Positions 10,513 to 23,770 of a stretch of 64,000 bases of DNA are shown here, piece by piece. Both the position numbers and the translations under genes were made by a program. Position 1 is the stretch's first letter; every line of letters starts with the position of its first letter. This DNA comes from Globodera rostochiensis. Lineage: Eukaryota; Nematoda; Chromadorea; Rhabditida; Heteroderidae. The stretch covers positions 1,122,162 through 1,186,161 of the forward strand of contig JAEVLN010000002.1 in NCBI GenBank assembly GCA_018350325.1, read 5' to 3'. Below the pieces are notes generated by a model that saw nothing but the letters and a program-made list of their open reading frames with translations, searched no databases and had not been told where the DNA came from.

Positions 10513-13480
10513 ACACGACCAAAGTTAAATTAAGACATAAATTAAGGAATCAAATGCTATTCTCCGTCCCTGATAATAGCGCCTGACAAAAAGAGTCATG
10601 GTCGGACCTCAGTTGAAAAACAAGTGTGCTATATTTTGTATGTAAACTTAATTCGGTTAAAGCATTGTTTGCCATATGCTCTTTCTTGCATGTTTTTTAT
10701 TTTAATTTTATATCATAATAAATTTTTACAATTCAACGCATAATTATTTAATAATCTTTTTTATTATTGACGGTAATACTTTTTTATATTAACTGTCACA
10801 TAACAAATGTTATTATTGTTTAATATCATTTTTTAATGATTTTCTTTTAAATTAAATTACTGTAGAAATTATTTTGCACGATTTGCTTTAAGATGTTTAA
10901 AGTTTTAATTTCAGCCAATTTTTATTCAAATTTTTTTGGTTTTTCTGAAATCTTGACTTTTATTATAAACCATTTCATTTAATTTTTATGTCCTGATAAA
11001 AACATTTTAGTTGAAAATTACTAATTTTTTATGAATAAAATCTTTTTTTACTTTATTTATAGAAATTAATCTGAAGATTTTTAAATTAATGGTATTCAAT
11101 TTATTCCAATTTTTTTTCCTTCTTTTGCTTGGTAGATTTTACTATATCAGCAGTTTTGCGAGAGAATGATCTGAAAATGTATTTATTATTTTGAGTAATT
11201 AACATCAAAACTTTTTGTTTTGTTAGCATTTATGTTTAGTTTCGTTTACATTAATAATTTGGCTAACATCTCGCGTTTCGGATACTGCTTATCTTTTGGT
11301 CGTTGGCCCCAAATTTGTTCTTAATTTTTTCCTCAAAATATTTCAGATTTTGTTTTGAAAAGAAAAACACGATCCTTTAAACGCCGAATTACCAAGTGCC
11401 ACTTATCATTTTTATACTGATAATAAAAGATTTATTAATTAAAATAAAAAAGCAAATACTCATTATATCATCATCTATTCTAAGTTGTAATAAAAAAGTG
11501 TTGAATGGTCAAATACAATTATTAAAGGTGGTTGACAAATTTGAAAAAATTTATAAAACTAACAGCTATTATACAAAGAAAAAATACAGCAAAAGAATAA
11601 ATAAAAATATAAAAAAAGTATGAATGATTAAAAATAGTAAGTTTATTAACCAATATAATTAAACTACCCAAAAATTTTTAAATTTAAAAAAATAAATAAA
11701 TAAACACAATAATTGACTATTATTCGCGAGACTAATTCAGATGAACATTATGAAGGATTTCGATGTTCTATCGTGCAGTGTTTTAAATTTAGATAATAAA
11801 AATTTATTCATCAAAATAATGAAATTTATGCGCCAATTTCACAATTAATTAAGAATCGAATAAATATTTATTGACAATATATGTATCAGAAAATTAGAAT
11901 GACATTTTGTTTAAATCTTTTTGTTTTACTCATCTCATCAAGTCGTTTAATTTAAAAAATGCAAAAACAAATTAATGCATAAAATAAGAGACATTAATAA
12001 GCGTATTTTTTACGTTTTTTCTGTTGATTTAATTTTCTGAAAGCTGGATATAAACGTTGCTAAATAAATGGCATATGTTGAAAAAATAATTTAAAATAAA
12101 GATTACAATTTTAAAAATTACGTTAAAATGAATTAAAAGATTTAGGGATACCTAATCATCAAAATTTCCAAATTTCACGGACTCTATTAATTATAATTTA
12201 TTTGCATAACGAATACATCAAAATTAAATGAATTCTAATTTAATAAAACTAATAAATTGTAACAGAGACAATCATTAAAAAATAAAATTACGATAAAATA
12301 ATTTCTGTCTAAATATTAAAAAAATTAAACAAAATGTGCATCAGTTTGTTGCCGTGATGAACTGCAAAAATTGCCACTATATTTCGTTCATAAATTAAGA
12401 AAAATCATTTAAAAAAAGGTAAAGCAAATCATTTTTCCTGATTTCAAAATGAATAATCAATAATGTATAAGGAGCTGAAAGCAGTGTATTTATTGCGGGT
12501 TAATAATTATGTAAATGTAAGTACATACAAGACCAAATTAATTTTAAACATGAATAACTATGGACCAAATTGGACAAAAATTGCAAAATATGGACGAAAT
12601 ATGGATAATTTTTTTCATGTATAGCAAAAAATGGGCAAGTTTTCCTAATTGAAGTAATAAGAGAAATTAAAAATGGACAAAAATCGCGAAATATGGAAAA
12701 ATAAGGAAAATATGGATTATAAAATGGGCTCTAGAAGCTCCAACCAAAGACTAAAAACACTATTTCTGGCATTTAAACGCTGTTCCGAGTGCGCAAAAAA
12801 AATATGGATTATAAATCGCCGCCCTAGCATTCATTGAAGAATTGATCAAATTTATTTAAGATAAACGGTTTTTCAAAACCAGGATTCATTCAATCATTCA
12901 ACTTATTCACTCTAAATATAGGAAATGGCCATCCAACCATCCAATCAATAAAAACACAATTATTAGGTATATACCATTTATGTTAACAAAATTAAAAAAA
13001 TGTAAATGGTTAAAAAAAGAAACTTGTAAAGGATACTTAAATTATTGTCTTTTAATTATTCATTCGTCAACAAAATCAAATTCAAGGGCAATTATATGCT
13101 AATAACAAAATACATAAAGTTATCAAATTTTTGTTTATTGCTATTGACATAAAATAAAATTAAAAAACACTTAATAATTCTACCTATATTATAAAATATA
13201 TGCAAAAGTTTACAATTAAAAATATTATCAAACAAAAAAAAGATGATCATTAACCGCTTTTCTATTACTGTTAAAATCGCTAGTTTTTGTAAGCATCATA
13301 TCTTTAATTGTATTTATAAAATTCAAATAAATATTTAAGAAAAAGCATTTTTTTAACAATATTGGACGAATAAAAATAATCAAATATCAATTCAAACTCA
13401 TATATGAACTATTATTTAAAAAACTTATTTGAAATGGAATTTAAAAATATGGTTAAGAAGAGTTTATAAAATATAAATAA
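10513..13480. other. AT-rich DNA, skew changes T-rich to A-rich near 11.3 kb
   Basis: No gene recognised. GC-richer patches occur at 10560-10640 and 11260-11320. At 12550-12830 the motif TATGGACAAAAATTGC and variants recur several times, and the stretch ends AATCGCCGCCCTAGCATTC, possibly the eroded end of a DNA transposon; no matching left end was found. The 75-codon frame at 11396-11623 is lysine/isoleucine-rich chance sequence. Confidence 0.35.
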
Positions 13481-13589
13481 TATACATAAATGGGTCGTTA
13501 ATGGACATTTCGTTAGAAAGTGCTTGCAAGCATATGTTGGTTCGTCAAGGTGACAATAGTCATTTTATTACCCAGTTAATATATTTATC

Positions 13590-16000
13590 AACGGTACCGA
13601 GTTTGCTGCGCGGCAGGATCAATTTTGTCTAATATAGTAAACTGAAGTTAGAATGACTTACAATAAATTAAAAAATATTTTTAAAATTATATATAATGCT
13701 TGAGGAAACCAAGTACTCCGCAACGAAACCACAGACGCTAGCGCTTAACACTTTACACACACCTTTTACATCTAATAAAAAGTTCGGGGTTTAATTTAAA
13801 AACCAAATACATATCACTTATTCACTATAAAAAAAATTTGAATTTTGTAAAATTTTAAAAACAAACTTATAATATTTTGGTGATAAAACGATTAACTAAT
13901 GAACATGTTTTTTAAAGAATGCAACGAACCATAATTGAATAATAAAAGAGTAAGTAAAAAATTGTTAAAAATTGCACCAAGGGAAAGAATTAATGGCGCA
14001 ATAAAGCAGTCTATTAATTATCGGTTAATATTATTAGTTGGTATAAACCATGTAAATGCAAAAATTTAGAAAAATATATACTGATAAAGCACGAAGATTT
14101 ATCTACGTGCCAACAGAAGGAAATTTGAAACGACTACCAGCGGATACAGAAAGTTGAGGAACACCTTTTATAAATAAATAATATTGCTTCTACCGTAAAT
14201 AAATAGAATATCCTAACACACTATAATAATAATTCTAGATAAAAGCAAATATTCGATTATAAAAATTTCAATAGCAAAGTTTATTAAATTACTTAATTAT
14301 TATCAAAGACGAACTATAGCTTTGCTCCTGCGTCTCCTGCACATTTTGGTTTCTTATTATGTACTCTAATGATTTATGTATAAATAATAATCGATAGCAA
14401 AATTTATTTTATACAAAGTAAATTTTATAATTTCATGCGGTATATATCATCGATATTTTAATATTATATTGTGGGGTGTAGATTTGATCTTATATTTTAA
14501 CTAATCATCGTATCATTTTTTTATCTAAAAATCTTTGATAATTTCAAAGCCTGCTAACGGCCCTCCTGCTCCATTCCATAGACTCATAATAATTAAATGT
14601 GTTTTTCTCTTTTGAACTAATGTATGCTCACTTCCGTGAAAACAACAACAACCCAAGGTGAAGGCTAAAAATGCCTAATTATAAGTTCTATCAAATATAA
14701 GTTGCATAATATTCGATTCAAATAAAACACCAAAATAACTTTAAAATTAACAATATATTAGAAATAGTGTTGCTAAACGAAGATGAGGAGCCATGCAACT
14801 TGGTAACAAAATAATAAAAAATTATTAATAATTTATTTACATTACATCGTCGAGTCATTTTTATTCAAAATGCTGCTTAACGTATTGCTGACCTTGGACA
14901 AAGCAAAATCTAAATAATTTAACAAAAATAACAAAAAATTTAATTTTATTTCAACGTAATAAGAATTTATTTATCTACAAGCAAGTTAAATTATTAAATA
15001 AACTCGTTAAAGGCCAGAGACGCAAAAAATATACAGTTGTTCAGATCGTTTCCATTCTACTTAGTACAGAGTATTTAGATATTTTAAAATGTATAAGCTA
15101 TAAAGTTCATTGGCAACCTAATTATTTTACTCGGAAAAAAAGATAAATTTAATTTAACGCGAGGATGACCAAGTCAAAAAAATAATTGAAATTAATAGTT
15201 CGCTCTTAACATTATAACGATTTTTCCAAGTTTGAAAAGACTTTGAAAATGGATATGATGCTAAATTTATTAGTTAAAAATAAAAAAGTAAATTATAAAC
15301 AAAAATAAATAAAAACCATTAATATTTAAATCCACTAAAAAAAATTACAATAAAATAAATTTTCTTGCTGATTTACTACGGCATATTAAGTAGTTTATTT
15401 AAAAAAGGCTAAAAATATTGAAATCGGCTGCTGGAGAAGTGTCCACGTCAACAATGGAAAGGAATCATTTGTGGGCTAGGAGCGGTGGCCGCGCTTATGT
15501 CCATGGCGAGGGTTATAAGATGGTAATATCATTTAATAAACTATAATATTAATAGCAAGTCACGCAGTGCGGAACAGTAGATAAATAAAATAATAGAATA
15601 TCTGAAAATATTATTGAAGTGGAGCTTTATTTTAAACAACTACAAACAATAAAATATTATTAGTTTAGTTTATTTATTAATATTTATTAAACTGTTTAAT
15701 TAAAATTATAAAGGTTTTAAATTTAAATGGATTAACAACGAATAATTAGTTTAACTATTTTATTATTGATTAAAATAGTTTTTTAAATTAAAACACGAGC
15801 TTATTCCAGATTCCGTTATCCGCAATTGAATTCGCCGGCCAGGCTCAGTTCCATGCCATATAATATTTAGGTTATTTATCAATAAATATAATCAACTATC
15901 TGCATCCTCAATATAGGAGCTGTCGTTGCGCCACAAATTTATCTATTTGATTTTATAAAAATTATTAACGTAAATCTATTTTTTTGATTAATATAAACAG
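13590..16000. other. Cluster of GC-richer islets (possible small exons)
   Basis: Islets of 40-140 bp stand out at about 13590-13633, 13713-13770, 14100-14165, 15010-15070, 15425-15530, 15790-15860 and 15900-15950, besides the one listed at 14525-14664. Several have an acceptor-like TAG/AAG or a donor-like GTA at an edge. Examples are EWKRSEQLYIFCVSGL-stop (minus, 15.0 kb), K-I-D-P-A-A-Q-Q-T (minus, 13.6 kb) and MERNHLWARSGGRAYVHGEG (+, 15.5 kb). Most are open on both strands, as expected for short GC-richer DNA, and no chain of compatible phases was found. Confidence 0.3.
14525..14664 (-). CDS. Candidate terminal exon, unknown protein
   Basis: On the minus strand a clean acceptor GGCATTTTTAG is followed by 45 codons, including FTLGCCCFHGSEHTLVQKRK and SLWNGAGGPLAGFEIIKDF, ending at TAG. 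The glycine-rich stretch, balanced composition and GC content are unlike neighbouring random frames. A donor-like GTGAGC inside (after the CACGGAA) gives an alternative 32-bp exon. No family is recognised. Confidence 0.3.
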
Positions 16001-16922
16001 TACGCAAATAACGGCATCATTTATTATTTTTTCAAGTTTCTCGAATCCTTTACCCGCTTTAACATGCGCACTTTTAAATATTGTCAGTAATATAAATAAA
16101 ATATAATTCAAAATTCAACTTTAAAAAACTGACATAAAATTTAAACATTTTAATTCCAAAAATATTTGTTACAATATATAAATTTCTTACTGCCATCCGA
16201 TGAAACAATAAGAAACTAAAAGAATCAGCTAAAACAAATAAACATATCTTAACATACAAACGCCCTAGTTATTTAGGTTTGTATCCAAATTATGGCAAGT
16301 ACAATTTAAAAAATAAATCTTTTAATGCACAGTTAAATAAAATATATCTAAATAATGTTATTTTAAAGAATAATCGTCTAAATCTAGTTTCAAATAAAAA
16401 AATTAATAAAATCAAATTTAAAAGTAAACTTAAAAGAGCTTGTCACGCTAAGAGAAACCATTAAAACAACGTGCACAAGATAAGGAAATTTAATTCTTTA
16501 TAATAAATACGGATTCGAACTTATTTTATTTCTAAAACCGTTTCAAACAATTAAAACTAAAATAGAAAATTCGTTTGAATATTGGAAAAATTAATAAACA
16601 GAAATATTAAGCAATAAATTGAATAAGTTGAGTAAGGTTATGCAAAATTGTACTAAATTAAAAACAACGATGCAGAAAATTTAGACTATATACTTAGCCA
16701 TCAAAAGGGTACTTTTATCGCCCAAATAAACTGCACTAATAAAAAAAATGTTAAAGTTAATTAAGTAATAAACACTTTGAGCTAAGAAGTATGCCTAAGG
16801 TATGTTGCTTAACTGTAATATAATTAATAAAAAACTCATATAAAAATTGACCACTGAATTGTTTTCATATAAATTGTTAAATTTATAAAAAATGTAACTT
16901 TTAATAATTCTTTTGATTATTA
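16001..16922. other. AT-rich DNA, no gene recognised
   Basis: Overlapping 61-codon frames on opposite strands (16074-16259 and 16279-16464) have the N/K/I/L composition of chance frames in AT-rich DNA. Nothing else stands out. Confidence 0.4.
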
Positions 16923-17490
16923 GGTTTATGAATAAAATGTTGAAACCATTTTCATTCTGCATTGTGCATATCGGGGCATTTGTAAATCATTGATTAATAA
17001 ACAAGAACTTGCGTCCATAAATTTATCATTTTGCTTGAATTTTTAAAACTTTATTTTTAAAATTTCCAATGCTAATGAGTTTGTATTTATCGCTGATTAC
17101 TGCACTTAAAATTGCTTTTAATTAAATTTCATTCTTTATCTTAAAAACAATTTGGTATATAAAACACTTGTTTTTTGTTCAAAATAATTATGTTTATTTT
17201 ATTGGTTTTTTTTGTTAAATATAATTTATTATGGTTTATTTGATTTTAGTTTTGAATTTATTTATCCTTAAGATAATTTACAATACGGTTCCGTTTGCTG
17301 TCCTCCTTGGTCGACCGATCCCATTTAATTAACAAAAAGAAAAGCAAAATTTATTAAAAACAAAAATCTATATGTAATACACCTATTTTAGGCATCGGAC
17401 GATTTTTGTGCCTATTTCGCCATTTTTTTCGAAAATTTCTTAAGAAAAATGCAATATGTAATCTAACCAAGATCACTAATTTTTTCAAAA
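16923..17490 (+). repeat. Inverted duplication, left arm, outer segment
   Basis: The reverse complement matches 36354-36942. Conserved landmarks are GGTTTATGAATAAAATGTTG at the outer edge, GAGTTTGTATTTATCGCTGA, the GC-richer GTTTGCTGTCC and CTTAAGAAAAATGCAAT. Divergence is higher than in the inner arm, with many substitutions and indels. Confidence 0.8.
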
Positions 17491-19384
17491 AATTCCTACG
17501 AGTGCGTATGGCCGTAAGCTTTAAAATTATTTCTGTAAATTTGCTTTGAACAAAAAAATAAATTTTAATACACCCAAATAAAAGTTAAAACAAAAGTTCA
17601 TATAACAAATAATTTAAAGGAGTGTATGAACAATAATCATCAAATTACAAAACAGTTATTTATACGGTATTTAATCTTTTTCGGGATGAATAAGGGAAGC
17701 CACTTATAAATCGAACGGGAAGTTAATATGTAATAATTTCAAAATACTAAATAAAAAAAATTTGGAAATAAAATAATGTAAAAATTCAAAAAATCTTTAT
17801 AATAAAGAATGAAGATGAAAAAACTAATAAAAAGTAAATACAAATTAGCGTTTTGAACCTTATGACTTATTAAAATTGTAAATATAATTTATTATAATAT
17901 TTTTTACGCAAATCTAACAAATAAAAACTTAAATCTTAAAGTTTTAATTCAATAAATTTTCGTATAAAAATTTATTGATTTTAGTCACAGAGTGCAAACC
18001 CTTTAAAATAAAACACGCGACAGGCTACGCAGAATTAAAATTACAGTTTTAAATAAACCTTTTTTTTTGCAATATCGAGCAATCAGAAATAAATAAATAT
18101 ATGCCACTATTGCACCATAACCTTTATTGTTTTTGCTGAGATAAAGTTACGAACAAGTTTGATAACTTTCGATGACGGAACTTTTGCTGAAATAAACGTA
18201 ATGAATTAAATGTCAACCATTTTTAATTCTACAGAATAATAATATTTAAATAATTTTAATATTTAAGAAGATCTTCTTTAATCAACAGCACATAGTATGG
18301 GCAACACAATATTACGAAAATTAAATCTATATAATTGAAATATTCAAAAATTTAAGATAAATTAGTAAAGCCAAAATATTATTAAGTTATTTGTCTTATT
18401 AAATTACAATAAATATTAATTTGATGCTGATAAATATTATATCATGAATCTATGTGTATTTTTTTTGTTGTGTCGTCTTAAACTATATTAGGCCGAACTG
18501 TTGTTTTTTAGAAAAATCGAATCAAATAATTTTGTGATTTTTTTAAGCTTTAAGGCTAAATCTTATTGCTTATTTGCGTCAAACGAAATTAAAACAATCG
18601 CTTTTAATATTTTATTTATTTATTTTTTCCTAGAAGTTGCTTAATATATATTTTAGTTTGTATATATATAATTTTTAGAGCGTTAGTCGAACTCCCATTT
18701 ATTGGAGTAAGGAATGATTTTATTCCTTCTTTGCAGGCAGCTTTTATACTGTATCGCAATTATTAAATTTTGTCTTTGCTGTTAGTTTGCGGTTGTTAAA
18801 ATGACGATATTTTAGCCATTGCATCGATTACATTTAAAACAACCAGATTCATTATAATATTATTTTTTCCTCTAGGGTGACATATTGGGTTCAATTACAT
18901 TTTGCCTTTTTTACAATTTTTTTTTTGTTGTATAAAATGAAGTTTTTATCTGAAATAAAAATAAATAAATATAAAATATAGTTTTATTTCATTAAGTCGT
19001 TGTGACACTGATTAAGTATTGGAAAGATATTAATAGGTATTATTTTCAAAAGTAAGTTATGGAGAAACGGATGTTTGATCAACAAAATGAATGAAAGTGA
19101 TTGGTGCACTCAATGGTAAGAAATCCTCCAGGTTGGCTTTTTATCAGTTTAATACTTGCATTTAATTAATCTCATTATTTTTTTAATTTATTTTTGTTAA
19201 CTTCTTAAATTTATTGCGCAAGAAGTCGCTATTTGGATTTATAGTATTTAGTTAAGTTGATGAATTATACAGAAGTTTTTTCGAAAACTTTAAATACGAA
19301 TCATATTCAAATACATTCTTAATGAAATTTTTATTTTTTATTACAGTTATATTTTATTTATTAAATTCAAAATTATAAACAAAT
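17491..19384. other. Arm interval not matched in the other arm
   Basis: About 1.9 kb of AT-rich DNA lying between the two aligned parts of the left arm. The corresponding interval on the right (35596-36353) is only about 0.76 kb and does not obviously align, so there were insertions or deletions after duplication. The + strand changes from A-rich to T-rich near 18.4 kb. No gene recognised. Confidence 0.5.
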
Positions 19385-19400
19385 GCCAGCCTCCACCTAC

Positions 19401-19541
19401 TTCGACCGCCGCCGAAAATGGCAGCCTGTGTCTAGACGTCCATCCATTTTTAGAGTTGATATTTATAGCACCGATACCGAGATAATAGGACATCGAAATT
19501 ATGTAATTCATTAAGTTGACATTATGTACTGCATTTAAGCT
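19401..19541 (-). CDS. Exon-like islet, intact copy in left arm
   Basis: On the minus strand an acceptor GAATTTCAG is followed by exactly 47 codons and a donor GAA|GTAGGT. The peptide includes SLNAVHNVNLMNYIISMSYY and LGIGAININSKNGWTSRHRL, then PFSAAVE. The frame also stays open upstream to an ATG at 19571. The right-arm copy (35442-35580) has lost the CAG acceptor and carries an extra base that shifts the frame before the donor, so only this copy could be functional. No family is recognised. Confidence 0.4.
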
Positions 19542-20359
19542 CTGAAATTCATTCGTATTACCCATTGGCATTTTCACATTTGAAAAAGCCAGATTGGTTT
19601 TTAGTTAAATTATTTAATTTATTTTCAATTAAAAACGATTTTGAATAATGAAAAAACTTTTTATAATTTTATTTTATTGTATTCATTAATTATATTTTTG
19701 GCATAAACGTTTTTTACGGGGTGAATATGACTATTTTTTAATTTTTAGTTTTGGAGCATACGAGACGGCAGGGGTGTTTTTTAAATACAAATTTAAATTA
19801 TGATAATATTGTTTAAAAATATACATGTAATCATTTTTACAAATTCGTTTATCTCCCATTAATGTTTCTTTAAAAAGCATTTAAATATATAATTTTTACT
19901 TGATCTTTTATTTGAATAAGAAAAAATTCTTTAAATAGGTCAGTTAAAGAAGTTAATTGCATAATTCTATAAGAAATATCCGACTTTTTTAAAGTTTATT
20001 AAATTGTAATTTTAAATCAGTTTTTTTAAATAACCTAAATTGATAATTGACCTTGACTTATTTCGTTGAACTTGATTTACTAATTTATTTTGTATATTAA
20101 ATATGTTACAAATAGGTAATCATCTAATATCGTCATTATTAAATTATTTTTAAGGTATAACTTTAAAATGAAAAGATAAATGTTATTTATTTATTTTATA
20201 TTTAAAAATTTTTTTATTTAAACTTTTCTGTTTCATAAATGACTTCATTTGTTCTTATGACAAGTAATTAAAGACCCTTTATTAAACTTTTAAACAAAAA
20301 TCTTTATTAAATATCGAATCCTTTCCCTTTTTTATTGAATTACTTCTTTTACTAGTTAC

Positions 20360-20457
20360 GGTCGTTCCCGGTAGTGTCGGGATCGCATAATTGCGGCAGA
20401 ACAGGAGCAAGAGTCGCTTGTTCCGCCACACAAATCAAAACTTTCGTCAACAAATTT
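20360..20457 (-). CDS. Exon-like islet in left arm (98 bp)
   Basis: On the minus strand an acceptor CTAAATTAG is followed by KFVDESFDLCGGTSDSCSCS and then AAIMRSRHYRERP, up to a donor CC|GTAACT. Against the right-arm copy (34510-34602) it has a 5-base insertion after GCCGCA, so the C-terminal part is read in a different frame in the two arms. Three nearby substitutions are one silent, one M/L and one T/A. Phase 2 at the donor does not fit the 19.4-kb islet's phase 0, so they are not joined. Confidence 0.3.
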
Positions 20458-23384
20458 CTAATTTAGTATTTAATTATGGTTGAAATTTCATTAATTTAAT
20501 TTTTGATTTAATTAAGTCAGCGGCATATAAATTAAATTTTATTATATATATAACCTCTTCTTCATAGACTATATTTTTTTAAATATAGATCTCTTTTTTT
20601 TCTCGCTTGCCACCGTAAAAATAAATTATAAAATGTTAACATGCTTTTGATTAATAACCATAGGCAGGCCAACAAGGCCTAAAAATGTTGGAACTACTTA
20701 AATAATTGCATTTAACTTTAAGGTATATCTTTTTGTAATTTTCAATAAAAGTTTCTTATACTTTTTATAATTTAGATTTTAATTATTAGAATTAAAGTTT
20801 GATAGATTAAATGTTTTAATAGAAGGGAATATATTTATTGCTGACAGCCTGATGGCTACGAAAAAAGGACTAATTTACACATTTAGCCTAGATTGATATA
20901 AACCAATTTCTTCATTCATTATGATAAAATTACAGTTTATGCACTTTATTAAGAATCAAATACATAAAAATAAATCTTATTCATAAATATTTTTTCGTCT
21001 GATATTATTTCTATTTATTCTGTAAAGAGCATGAGCATATATATAGAATGCAGCTGAAATTCTATTGTAGAAATAAAGAATCTTGTTGTACTTGAAAATA
21101 TTGTAAATCTTATGCATTTTTTTCATTTGCGATTTTTGTTTGAATGAAAATGCATTTTTAGTGAGTGGTATTTATAAATTTATATTAACTATTATTGCAT
21201 TTTTAATTTATTTTTATCCAAATAAAAGTTTGTTTTAAGGATATGATACTGCAAACATTTTTTTCAATTTGGAGAGATAAATTAATTTAAACACACGATG
21301 ATTCATGCATGCCCTTAAAATGCATTAAAATTGATGATTAAGGACCAAAACTTTTTTTCAGAAAATATACTGAACTTTTAATTTATAACTGCAGCGATTC
21401 TGAATACAGACTCACGCAAGAACCAGATGTCATGCAATTGAATATATTATGGCTGATTCTGAATAAAAAGCAAATTATGCTCAACAGCTCGTAAACCTTT
21501 ACTAAAAATAATAAAATTTAAATACTTATATTATAATGAAAAAGAGCTTATTTAAAAAATATAATGAAATTGAAGTAAAATTTTATTTTATTATGAATTA
21601 AAATATAACTAATTGCTTTTTTGATTAGTTATTGGATACTCTATCTAAAATCACAGTTGATTCCATTATTTTTTAAAGAATATTATTTTCTTAATTTTAG
21701 AAAACATGCAAAATTATGCGTCCGCTAATATATCTACTATAAGAAAATGCGTACATTTCCTAAGGATAAATTCATCAACGCTTTAAAAATATGTTAAATT
21801 TCCTATTAAATTGTAACACTAACATAAATGTTAGTGGATAATGAATGATATCATCAGCAAGCAGGCAATGCAATGTAATTTTTTAATTTTTAAAAAAAAC
21901 AACAATTATTTATGATTAAATTAAGTACAATTTTTAAGAACGATAATAATTTTAATAAAAAATAAATGTGATACTCACTCTGCAAATTATATTTTTCATA
22001 ATAATAAGAATAATAAATACAACTATTTTAATTCTATAACACCAAAAAAATCTCCTATCACCAAAAGTCTTAGAACCTCCCTACTAAAATGATCGGTATA
22101 AAAAATAAATAAAATTCTTGCTTTTCTTGTTTTTTGCAAAAAAAATCTACAACGATAAATACATGGAGGTCTGCTTGAAATTTTTGTATGCGATTAATTA
22201 CCCTAATTGAAGCCGATATTAATAAATCATCTCTTCAAAAATCATTTAAAAAAGATAATTCTTAAAATTTTTTTGCTTTACAGAAACATAATAAATGAGT
22301 TTATCTGCATTTAATTATCCAGAAACTGGCCTCTGGCTTTTAGAACTTCAGGAATATTTAATATAAAATTTATAATGAAATCTATAAAAGGCATTCAATA
22401 TTTCTAAGTCATTAATCTAAGCACGTGATTTATCAATAAAGAAATGGGATGAGCTTAACTAAAGACTAAAACAAAAGCAATTAGTAAAATAAGTTATGAT
22501 TTATTTACAATTTTCACCGAAAATAGTGAATTCTTTGTCATTATTTTAAAATCATTTGAAGAAGGTTTTCTTGATTTTGGCAAATAACAACCATATCGCC
22601 AAGTTTATAAGATATATAAAAATTTCTAAATAAGTTGTAAAACTCCCTACAATAAACAAAACTTTTTAAATTTTCTTTCAAAATGTGGAAAAATTAAAAC
22701 GTTGAAATCCATGAGCTTATAGAAAATCAATCCAATAATTTTAATGAAATATTAACAAATGTAAAAAATACCCAGCATGGGGCATTATAAACCCATACAT
22801 TTTGTTGCAAGGTAAGTTGACCAAAATTTATATATACCATGCATAGTTGAATAATAATAAATTAAAAAAATAATATTGGCATAACTTCATCGATTTGAAA
22901 TACACCCTTAAGTTTATCAAATTATTTTTAAATCACAATGATTTAAAACTCAAAAAAAAATAAATTGATTTGATTTGATGTAACTAAAGGTTTTGAATTT
23001 ATTTTAATAACATTTATTTTGAGAATTTTTTGTTTTTGTTTAATGATTAATTTGTCTAACATAGGCATATTTAAGAAAATAATGGAGGGACCAAATAAAA
23101 TAATAAATCAATAAACAAAATATCGCAACGATTCCAAGTTAACTTTATTTTAAAAAAACATATAAGAACTGAAAATTTAAAAATTTTATAACAAATTAAA
23201 CTGCAACTAATATTTATAATTTTTTCCAAATTTTTTATTTTAATCGAATTTACCTCATTAAAGTTAGCAAAATAGCAAACGGATAAAAAAAGATTGCGGG
23301 CGGACCTAATAATATGTAATGCAAAATTAAATATAAAAACAATTTTAATATATTTATTTTTCTTTAACACGGCGCAATACAGCC

Positions 23385-23597
23385 ATGGCAAGAAAACCTC
23401 GCTCTCGCTTCAAAATTAACTCCTCACGTTGCAAAGATCGATCGATGTACCGCATCAGATTAAATTTTTTGAAAAATTTTACTAAAAAGGAATTTAATAA
23501 AAGTATAACCAAATCTACCAGCGATGTAATACAAATGCGAACTATCAAAAACAAATTTAATTTAAATAAAAAAAAATTTCTAATTTATCACGGTTAA
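23385..23597 (+). CDS. Small basic ORF (70 aa), left-arm copy
   Basis: ATG in a good context (GCCATGG) starts a 70-residue lysine/arginine-rich frame beginning MARKPRSRFKINSSRCKDRS. The first 25 codons are GC-richer and arginine-rich; the rest is AT-driven. The identical 70-residue frame is present in the right arm (31843-32055), which may reflect recent duplication rather than selection. The antisense frame (66 codons) is equally preserved. No family is recognised. Confidence 0.3.
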   Translation: MARKPRSRFKINSSRCKDRSMYRIRLNFLKNFTKKEFNKSITKSTSDVIQMRTIKNKFNLNKKKFLIYHG

Positions 23598-23770
23598 CTC
23601 AAAACTATGAGGGCAAGAGGGGCGCAAGCCGTGTGCTGAATAGAGAACAACTAATGCACCGTGCATTCATTAAAAAATGATTAACAATTCATCTTAAAAT
23701 GAAAATAATAAAAATAGCCAAAAAAACCCAAAAAAATAATAAAGATGAATAATAAAAAAATGGAGTGATA

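Larger units (their letters stand above)
19385..23770 (+). repeat. Inverted duplication, left arm, inner segment
   Basis: About 4.4 kb whose reverse complement matches 31670-35595. The inner end is exact: TGGAGTGATA at 23761-23770 against TATCACTCCA at 31670-31679. The left arm has extra stretches at about 20695-20921 and 21200-21350 that the right arm lacks, and many small differences, but long runs are identical. It contains three exon-like islets (19401-19541, 20360-20457, 23385-23597) that are also present in the right arm. Confidence 0.92.

Noticed and set aside
23354..23554. 66-codon minus frame ending GFLAMAVLRRVKEK
   Set aside because: Antisense to the MARKPRSRF frame; both are preserved only because the two arms are nearly identical, and no splice or promoter evidence favours it.
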